A stretch of 46,383 nt of DNA. It comes from a virus. Every line of letters begins with the position of its first letter. Position 1 is the first letter of the stretch. The position numbers and the translations under genes are program-made. The stretch is taken from positions 1 to 46,383 of IMG/VR virus record IMGVR_UViG_3300042887_002809; one strand, 5' to 3'. The notes under the pieces are model-generated. The model saw only the letters and a program-made list of their open reading frames with translations. It made no database searches and was not told the origin of the DNA. Positions 40,168 through 46,383 of the stretch are shown here, one piece after another.

Positions 40168-42597
40168 TTAGGAAGAACATCCAAAACATTCAAAATCTGA
40201 ATTTTCAGGTTTTGACGGTAAATTTAGATTACTATATTCAACTTTCGGTGGTTCAGGTGTTGCTTTTGGTTTTTGTTTTTTTGAAATGTCCATTGCCAAA
40301 TGTTTTGCTCCTGTTGAAATCGCTTTGGTTCTCACATAATAACAAAGTGTTTTCAATCCACTTTCCCAAGAGTGGAAGTGTGATGAGGTAATCTTTGATA
40401 ATGTTGGATTAGACATATAGATGTTCATTGATTGTGATTGATCAATGAATGGTGCTCTATCTGCCGCCATATCAATAAGTTGTTTTTGTGATATCTCCCA
40501 AATTGTTTTGTATTTAGGAATCAAATGTTCAATTCGTTTAACTTTCTTATTGTAATTTTTATCTTCAGGATCTAAGTAGTTATTGAAATTAATGTTCTGA
40601 ATTGATCCTTCATTCATAATAATTTCATTCTTCAAATCCTCAGACCATATACCTATTTTTTCAAAGTCCGTGATTAAATATTTGTTCACAATCATAATCT
40701 CACCACCAACAACTCGTCTGTTAAAGATTGCTGAGTGTGCCGGTTCTGTCATTTCATAAGATCCTGTGATCTTCGCTGAAGACGCAACTGGCATTTGTGC
40801 TGTGAATAATGAGTTACAAACACCATACGATTTAACACTTTCTTTCAATTTGTCCCAATCCCACATTCCTGATAGTTGTGTCTCATCAATATTCCACATA
40901 TCAAATTGGAATACTCCTTGAGACATTGGTGACCCCTTGAAGAATTTGTATTGTTCGTATTTTCCATTCATACACAACTGATTACTTTCGTAGATCGATG
41001 CGTAATAGATTGTTTCAAAAATGTCTCTATTTAATTTTTTTGCTTCATCAGACGTGAAGATATAATCCATTAAATAAAATACATCTGCTAAACCTTGTGT
41101 TCCAATAGCAATTGCTCTTTGTTCTAAACCACCTTTTCTACCTTTTTCAGTTGAGTAGTTGTTAATATCCACAACTTTATTGAGTGATCTTACAACTTTT
41201 CTAACCTCATTAAATAAAAGTTCAAAATCAAACTTTCCTGACTTAATAAAGTTTTTCAATACCATAGATGATAAGGTACAGATTGCGGTCGTTTCTTCAT
41301 CAGTATACTGATAGATCTCATTACAAAGATTTGATTGTTTAATCACACCGATGTTTTGGTGATTAGTTTTCTTATTCGCATTATCTTTAGAACATAAGTA
41401 AGGAACACCAGTTTCAACTTGTGATTCAATAACTTTAGTCCAAATGTCTTGAGCCTTAACTTTTTTACCAAGACCCATAGAGACCGCTTTGTTATAAACT
41501 TCCTCATATTCGTCACCAAAACACTCTTGTAATGGTTTTAATCCTGATTTCTCAATATCGTTAGGACAGAATAAATACCAATCACCATTTTCTTTAACTG
41601 ACCTCATAAAGTTGTCAGGTATCCAAAGTGCGGTAAATAAATCACGAGCTCTCAATTCTTCAGCACCTGTATTCTTTTTAATGTCTAACAAATCAAAGAT
41701 ATCTTTATGCCAAGGCTCAATATAGATTGCTGCTGAACCTGGTCTACGACCTTGTTGATTAAAGAATCTAAGTGATTCATTAACAATCTTAAGGTATTTT
41801 AACAAACCACCAGCATATCCACCTGAACTAGAAATTCTACTTTCTTTACTACGAATGTTAGACATTGATAGTCCAATACCAGCGGCATCAGATGAGAACG
41901 TAGATATATCAGTCAATGTATCTAACAAACCTTTTCTTGAGTCAGAATCATTATAATGAAGTACACAAGACGCTAATTGAGGAACTCTAGTTCCTGAATT
42001 AATCATAATAGGTGTTGCCTTTGAAATTAATTGTTCTGATAAAGATCTATAGTATTCAAATGCATCGGTGATGTTTGATGTAACCCATAATGCAACTCTC
42101 ATATACATATGTTGTGGTCTTTCAATAACTTTACCATTTGGTCGTTTCAATAGGTACATTTCCTGTAATGATCTCCAAGCGAAGTAATCAAAGTTGTAAT
42201 CATTTTCGTGATTAATAACCGCATCGATAGTATCTTCACCATACTCTTTAATGGTCTCAATAAGTTTTTCATTAATAATCCCATCCTCATAAAGTTGCAT
42301 CATAGTTTGTGAAAAACTATCATTTGTTTCTTTATGGTATGAAGAAATTGCAACAGACGAAGCCAATCTTGAGTAATCGTGATGACTACCGGTGTAAGAT
42401 GCCGCGATCTCATAAACTAACTTATCAAGTTCTTTTGTGGTTACTTCACCTTCAGTTGGCACTGATGTGATAACCTTAATAAAAATCTCGTCTGAGTTTA
42501 CATTCAAACCTTTTGACGATCGTTTTACTCTGTTGTAAATTTTTTGTGGGTTAAATGAGACTACCTCACCACCTCTTTTAATTATTTTTAATGACAT
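40168..42597 (-). CDS. nrdA: Ribonucleoside-diphosphate reductase large subunit (class Ia)
   Basis: 809 residues. An N-terminal ATP-cone lies at about 1-90 (IIKRGGEVVSFNPQKIYNRV). The active-site set is complete: the first redox Cys in QLASCVL, then N-x-C-x-E in SNLCNEIY, the partner Cys in AICTLSS, and a C-terminal CFGCSS (804-809) that relays electrons from thioredoxin or glutaredoxin. It reduces ribonucleotides to deoxyribonucleotides with NrdB, feeding phage DNA synthesis. The ATP-cone suggests dATP feedback is kept, although phages often lose that control. Length and motifs show an intact enzyme. It follows nrdB with a 10-nt gap and ends at a terminator. Confidence 0.96.
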   Translation of the reverse strand: MSLKIIKRGGEVVSFNPQKIYNRVKRSSKGLNVNSDEIFIKVITSVPTEGEVTTKELDKLVYEIAASYTGSHHDYSRLASSVAISSYHKETNDSFSQTMMQLYEDGIINEKLIETIKEYGEDTIDAVINHENDYNFDYFAWRSLQEMYLLKRPNGKVIERPQHMYMRVALWVTSNITDAFEYYRSLSEQLISKATPIMINSGTRVPQLASCVLHYNDSDSRKGLLDTLTDISTFSSDAAGIGLSMSNIRSKESRISSSGGYAGGLLKYLKIVNESLRFFNQQGRRPGSAAIYIEPWHKDIFDLLDIKKNTGAEELRARDLFTALWIPDNFMRSVKENGDWYLFCPNDIEKSGLKPLQECFGDEYEEVYNKAVSMGLGKKVKAQDIWTKVIESQVETGVPYLCSKDNANKKTNHQNIGVIKQSNLCNEIYQYTDEETTAICTLSSMVLKNFIKSGKFDFELLFNEVRKVVRSLNKVVDINNYSTEKGRKGGLEQRAIAIGTQGLADVFYLMDYIFTSDEAKKLNRDIFETIYYASIYESNQLCMNGKYEQYKFFKGSPMSQGVFQFDMWNIDETQLSGMWDWDKLKESVKSYGVCNSLFTAQMPVASSAKITGSYEMTEPAHSAIFNRRVVGGEIMIVNKYLITDFEKIGIWSEDLKNEIIMNEGSIQNINFNNYLDPEDKNYNKKVKRIEHLIPKYKTIWEISQKQLIDMAADRAPFIDQSQSMNIYMSNPTLSKITSSHFHSWESGLKTLCYYVRTKAISTGAKHLAMDISKKQKPKATPEPPKVEYSNLNLPSKPENSDFECFGCSS

Positions 42598-42607
42598 GTT
42601 ATAAAAT

Positions 42608-43555
42608 TTAAAAATCGTCTGTGAATGCTATAGTTTCGTTTAATTTCGCTTTTTGATATTCCATTGTTCTTGATTCAAAGAAGTTACCTTTAGTTTCAAC
42701 CGCAATTTGTTCCATGAACTTGAATGGTTGTTCTACGTTAAATTCTTTACTACAACCCATTTTAACCAGTAATCCATCAACAACAAACTCAAGATATTGT
42801 TTCATTAAGTTTGAGTTCATACCGATCAAAGAAACAGGAAGTGATTCAGTAATAAACTCTTTTTCAATCTCAAGAGCCGACAACACAATTTCTTTAATTC
42901 GTTTATCAGAAGGTTTATCCTCTAAATGATTATTCAATAAATGAATTGCAAAATCACAATGTAAGTTCTCATCTTTAAAGATAAGTGTGTTAGCGTTACA
43001 TAAACCTTGCATTATTCCTCTTGATTTCATCCAGAAAATAGAACAGAATGAACCTGAGAAAAAGATACCTTCAACCGCAGCAAACGCAACTAATCTTTCA
43101 GCGAATGATGCGTTGTCAATCCATTCTAATGCCCACTTCGCTTTTTTCTGTACAGCCGGTAATCTATCAATTGCATTGAAACATTCATCTTTTTCTTTCG
43201 GATTTGAGATGTACGTATCAATTAATAGTGAATACATAAGTGAGTGGATGTTTTCCATCGCCAATTGGATTCCATAAAAGAACTTCGCCTCAGGGTATTG
43301 TACTTCTCGGTAGAAGTTTTCTGCCAAGTTTTCGTTCACAATTCCGTCCGATGCTGCGAAGAATGATAATACGTTTTTAATAAAGTATTTCTCATTTTCT
43401 GTTAATGTTTCCCAATCTCTGATGTCATTTGTTAAATCCACCTCTTCTGCCGTCCAAAAAGCCGCTTGGTGTTGTTTGTAATATTCCCATATATCATTGT
43501 GTTCAATAGGGAATATGACGAACCGACCAGGATTTTCTACTAGTATTTTTTCCAT
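42608..43555 (-). CDS. nrdB: Ribonucleoside-diphosphate reductase small subunit (class Ia R2)
   Basis: 315 residues. Di-iron ligands read in order: D70, E101, H104, E163, E197 and H200 (in AASDG, MENIHS, VEGIF and KDENLH). The radical tyrosine is Y108 in HSLMYS, four residues after H104 as in E. coli R2. The C-terminal tail (ETIAFTDDF) is the usual R1-docking peptide. No residue needed for a tyrosyl-radical enzyme is missing. It is co-transcribed with nrdA downstream and the helicase upstream. Confidence 0.96.
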   Translation of the reverse strand: MEKILVENPGRFVIFPIEHNDIWEYYKQHQAAFWTAEEVDLTNDIRDWETLTENEKYFIKNVLSFFAASDGIVNENLAENFYREVQYPEAKFFYGIQLAMENIHSLMYSLLIDTYISNPKEKDECFNAIDRLPAVQKKAKWALEWIDNASFAERLVAFAAVEGIFFSGSFCSIFWMKSRGIMQGLCNANTLIFKDENLHCDFAIHLLNNHLEDKPSDKRIKEIVLSALEIEKEFITESLPVSLIGMNSNLMKQYLEFVVDGLLVKMGCSKEFNVEQPFKFMEQIAVETKGNFFESRTMEYQKAKLNETIAFTDDF

Positions 43556-43577
43556 TTATTCTAAATTTTTTTATTTG

Positions 43578-44960
43578 TTAATTTGACTGTGTTTCTCTTT
43601 GTTTTCTCTTTTCCAAGAGTTCTTTAACTCGTTGTCTTTGTCTTTCTTCTTTTTGTTCTTCAAGACCCAAGAACGTTGTTGTACTTTCAGTGTCAATTTC
43701 AATCATTGCATTGTCGAATTTACAATTCTCAAATATAACCCCATCATCACCAATTCGGGACTTAGTTATTGCAATGGTTGCTAATTTCATTTCTTTTTGT
43801 TGTAATGTCTTAGCCACCGATATGATAACGTGTCCTACTTGTGCCTTTTTAATTGATCCCCCCATTTGATCTGTTGTCACAACCTCTGAAGATATTGATG
43901 ATCGGTTACCTTGCGTTGCGGTCCAACCAACAAGATTCATCTCGTGACACATTGCTTCAAATGCTCTCATCACTGACCCTTCACTCTTCCATTCATCACC
44001 TAAGTTCTTATCAGGAACCACACAATCAATATAATCTAAAATAATCATATCAACTTTAATTCCGTCAGAAACCATTTTCCTAATTTGATTTTTGATTTGT
44101 AACATCGTCATAGTATCTGATGGTAACTTTTTCATAATCAACTTGTTTGGCATTGATTCCTCAATTTCTCTAACTTTAGTCACCACTTCTTCTCTTTTTT
44201 CTGACAAATCGTCAGGATGGATTTTAGTCCATAAAGTGAAGTGTTTTCTTTGAATTACCTTTGGGTTGTCCTCAAAAAAGATCTGAAGAACATTGAACCC
44301 TAAGTTAAACGCGTGGTTTGCCATCTTAGTTAAAATGGTTGATTTACCCACACCTGTTGGTGCTAAAATAACACCAATTTCTCCTTTTGCCAAACCACCT
44401 TTTAATAATCTATCAATACCAGGTATTCCCATTGGGATCGGGTGTCTGTAATCATCTTCAAGAACCTGCTCTAAGTTTGAAAACACATCTAACATTGTTG
44501 TATCTTTTGCCCCAACTTGTAGTGCCGACTTAACCAATTCCTCAAGGGTATCGTAGTTCTCAAATTCACCTCCATCGATGATCTTTTGAGCTTTACCCAT
44601 TACCTTTTGGAGTTCTTGTTGTTTACAGAATTTCAAAGCCTTTTCTTGTACAAAAGCTACTCCATCGATAGGTGCATCTTTAATTTTCTTAATTGTGTCT
44701 AATACAATCTTAGATGCGATCTCTTGTTGGAGTTCTGATTTTGTAATCTGATCAAGGGTTTCAAATGACGGGGTATGGTCGTATTTTACATAATACTCTC
44801 TAATCATCTGAATAATGATTTTGAAGTATTTATTTTCAAAATAATTGTTCTCAATCACATCAATAATTGAATGTGAAAAGTCCTTATCTACGATGATTTG
44901 ATTTAATAATTGTAATTGAAAAGTATTACCTAAATACTCAAAATTCTTACCTGTCGCCAT
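43578..44960 (-). CDS. 41: Replicative DNA helicase, gp41/DnaB family
   Basis: 460 residues. The N-terminal helical domain is at about 1-150. The RecA-type motor follows with Walker A APTGVGKST (200-208), a catalytic-type Glu-Asp after IFFED near 230, Walker B MIILDY (D309), and the ATQGNR motif. The C-terminus is Lys/Arg/Gln-rich. It should be the hexameric 5'-3' fork helicase working with the separate primase at 10314. A TATTTAT motif 23 nt before its ATG is unexpected for a replication gene. Confidence 0.94.
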   Translation of the reverse strand: MATGKNFEYLGNTFQLQLLNQIIVDKDFSHSIIDVIENNYFENKYFKIIIQMIREYYVKYDHTPSFETLDQITKSELQQEIASKIVLDTIKKIKDAPIDGVAFVQEKALKFCKQQELQKVMGKAQKIIDGGEFENYDTLEELVKSALQVGAKDTTMLDVFSNLEQVLEDDYRHPIPMGIPGIDRLLKGGLAKGEIGVILAPTGVGKSTILTKMANHAFNLGFNVLQIFFEDNPKVIQRKHFTLWTKIHPDDLSEKREEVVTKVREIEESMPNKLIMKKLPSDTMTMLQIKNQIRKMVSDGIKVDMIILDYIDCVVPDKNLGDEWKSEGSVMRAFEAMCHEMNLVGWTATQGNRSSISSEVVTTDQMGGSIKKAQVGHVIISVAKTLQQKEMKLATIAITKSRIGDDGVIFENCKFDNAMIEIDTESTTTFLGLEEQKEERQRQRVKELLEKRKQRETQSN

Positions 44961-44983
44961 ATAGTTTTTTTCCGTTAGTAAAA

Positions 44984-44990
44984 ATAAATA
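44984..44990 (-). promoter_or_regulatory. TATTTAT motif upstream of the helicase
   Basis: CTATTTATTTTTAC on the minus strand, 23 nt before the helicase ATG. It is the one member of the set next to a replication gene, so it may be chance or a middle/late promoter. Confidence 0.25.
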
Positions 44991-44993
44991 GTA

Positions 44994-45443
44994 TTAGTTT
45001 TTGATAAATTCAGGGTATGCGAAATTAAATTTTCCACCTGAAAAAATGTCAGTAAGGATACCGAGTATGTTTTTTAGTTTTGGGCGTAGGTCTACGGTAT
45101 ATCTGACCTTTGGCGGGTAGGGTTTAGCGTCGAATACCCTCTGACAAATTGTCATATCTCCGAGCTTAATAATTAAATTAAAATTTTCAGGACCATCTGT
45201 GATTGACGTATTTAGAACGTCAGGGTTCTCTGAAATTTCATACTGATTGTCCAACATATAGGTCACAGTTCTCATCTTCAAATCATATTGTAACTCTCTA
45301 CATAGATTATCAATATAGTCGTAAAACTCTTCTGATTTGTGAGCATTTCTGTTAAAACCTCTCACATTGAAGAATCGTTGAACCACGATGTTGTCATTAC
45401 ACATTAACAAAAATTCAACTTTTGTTATTTCTTGTTCTTTCAT
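44994..45443 (-). CDS. Unknown protein between 5' nuclease and helicase
   Basis: 149 residues, soluble, mixed alpha/beta, with no zinc or nucleotide motif. Readable landmarks are FLLMCNDNIVVQRFFNVRGF, a middle DLKMRTVTYML, and DAKPYPPKVRYTVDLRPKL. The C-terminus is aromatic. It lies 15 nt after the nuclease stop and 33 nt before the helicase, so it is probably expressed with replication proteins. It is shorter than T4 gp59 (217) and does not look like it. Function unknown. Confidence 0.68.
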   Translation of the reverse strand: MKEQEITKVEFLLMCNDNIVVQRFFNVRGFNRNAHKSEEFYDYIDNLCRELQYDLKMRTVTYMLDNQYEISENPDVLNTSITDGPENFNLIIKLGDMTICQRVFDAKPYPPKVRYTVDLRPKLKNILGILTDIFSGGKFNFAYPEFIKN

Positions 45444-45458
45444 AGTTTTTTTTGTTTT

Positions 45459-46383
45459 CTACTTTTTGTTTCTAAACTTACTTTTTTCTTTTCTTGTTAA
45501 CTTAAGAAATGGTTTCAAAAAACTCACCCAAGCGTCGTCACCTTTTGGTAGGTATTTGAAGAATCCGTCTTCCATCATCATTCTAATTAGATTTCTATGT
45601 CCTCTTCCGTCGGGATCCATCGACTCAGTATAATATAATCTAACCAATTCTTTGTCCTCATCACTTAATAGTGGTTCATCTAAGTCGACAAGTTTTTGGT
45701 TGATCACAAAAAATTCATCACCAAAAATACCTTCTTTAGTTTTACCACTTAATAGGTTCTGAAGAGCTACGTTCCCCTTTTCCTCTTTAAGTAAATTAGT
45801 ACTTGTACTCAAAATATAGGGTATTTGTACTAATTCTTCAAGTAGCTCAGGAAATAATTTAATTAAAGTTTTCTCACCAAGATAAAAGATCCCGTCAATG
45901 TTGTCGGAACTATCACCAGTGAGTATCTTTACGGTTTTAACATTAAAGTGGGGAACTTCAATATCATGTAATTTAATCTTGTCCCCCAACTTGTAATATT
46001 GTTTTGTGGATGGCGAATAAATTGAGACCTTCTCAGAGATAAGTTGGGTTAAGTCCCTATCACTCGAGAATATGGTTTTTGTCTCATCTAATGACACTTG
46101 ACAGTAATAAGCTATCAAGTCATCAGCCTCTGAGTTCTCCGTCTCCAATTGTCTTACAAACATCTCCTCGAGGTATTGTCTAACCCTCTGTTTTTGTTCC
46201 AAGAAAGCATCTTCTTTTTGTTCTGATTCGGAAGGTCTCCGATTCAATTTGTACTTTGGGTAAATCAATCTTCTTTGTGAAGATGAGGTTTTAGAATCCC
46301 AAAATACCACAACCTTATCATAGTTGTGTTCTTCCAAGAATTTACGAAGAGTATTTAGAAAGTGCCAAACACCACCAACGTGT
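45459..46383 (-). CDS. rnh: RNase H / FEN-type 5'-3' nuclease (5' end missing)
   Basis: The frame stays open to the window edge with no ATG, so the start lies outside. The visible part begins HVGGVWHFLNTLRKFLEEH. FEN-family motifs follow: the D of VVVFWDSK, RRLIYPKYKLNRR, E-x-x-D-D in SEADDLIAY, SSDRD, and GDSSDNIDG leading to a helix-3-turn-helix. These are the metal ligands of T4 RNase H, which removes lagging-strand RNA primers. A TTG at 46337 would open a shorter frame but would drop the conserved GGVW segment, so it is not the start. It is first in the visible replication operon. Confidence 0.92.
   Translation of the reverse strand, partial: HVGGVWHFLNTLRKFLEEHNYDKVVVFWDSKTSSSQRRLIYPKYKLNRRPSESEQKEDAFLEQKQRVRQYLEEMFVRQLETENSEADDLIAYYCQVSLDETKTIFSSDRDLTQLISEKVSIYSPSTKQYYKLGDKIKLHDIEVPHFNVKTVKILTGDSSDNIDGIFYLGEKTLIKLFPELLEELVQIPYILSTSTNLLKEEKGNVALQNLLSGKTKEGIFGDEFFVINQKLVDLDEPLLSDEDKELVRLYYTESMDPDGRGHRNLIRMMMEDGFFKYLPKGDDAWVSFLKPFLKLTRKEKSKFRNKK

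Noticed and set aside
1-46383. Integrated prophage or bacterial chromosomal segment
   Set aside because: No integrase, repressor, attachment site or host metabolic gene is visible. Replication, RNR and baseplate genes are continuous, as in a virulent T4-like phage.

Overview
The window looks like part of a large, strictly lytic, T4-like contractile-tailed phage (myovirus), probably infecting a member of the Bacteroidetes (Flavobacteriia-like). This rests on protein reading only. The T4-type core is recognisable: gp46/gp47 recombination nuclease, gp61-type primase, gp41-type helicase, an RNase H/FEN-type 5' nuclease, class Ia ribonucleotide reductase NrdA/NrdB, and baseplate proteins gp25 and gp6. 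The Bacteroidetes link comes from an RpoD-like sigma factor with Bacteroidetes-type wording, SprB-type adhesin repeats, PKD domains, a C-terminal DUF6576-like tail, two candidate promoters with a TAnnTTTG-like -7 box, and the near absence of Shine-Dalgarno sites. The DNA is AT-rich and almost fully coding. All genes are on the minus strand except a two-gene plus-strand cassette at 11289-12798. Both window ends cut through genes.

Layout in the direction of transcription (high to low coordinates). 46383-40168: replication and nucleotide genes (5' nuclease, an unknown 149-aa protein, helicase, NrdB, NrdA), closed by a terminator. 40099-39593: a small protein with a helical N-terminus and a hydrophobic C-terminus, closed by a second terminator. 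39487-13516: a 26-kb late block with gp25, gp6, an 1860-aa protein with an internal multi-pass hydrophobic block, a run of coupled baseplate/tail proteins, then a host-recognition section. That section holds SprB-repeat proteins, a collagen-like fibre, a glycosyltransferase and a baseplate-like protein interrupted by Pro-Thr and poly-Thr linkers. 13462-12854: a RuvC-like resolvase facing the plus-strand cassette. 11213-4383: primase, RecB-like nuclease, several small proteins, gp47, three small genes and gp46. 4362-1106: an unknown protein, a solitary adenine methyltransferase, a DUF6576-like protein and the sigma factor, which ends in a structured 3' UTR and a strong terminator. 908-1: a membrane protein running off the window.

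The genes fit one programme: the replisome (helicase, primase, 5' nuclease, RNR), recombination (46/47, RuvC-like, RecB-like nuclease), a phage-encoded sigma factor, and a baseplate with an elaborate adhesin set. A short motif, TATTTAT on the coding strand, sits 5-23 nt upstream of ten genes, mostly structural and on both strands. It is my candidate for a phage-specific late promoter. The most unusual parts are the modular adhesin region (shared C-terminal modules, shared Pro-Thr linkers in opposite orientation, long exact in-frame direct repeats, an embedded glycosyltransferase) and the 1860-aa late protein with a membrane-like core. No CRISPR array, tRNA, insertion sequence, integrase or reverse transcriptase was seen, and no stretch over 300 bases lacks a gene.
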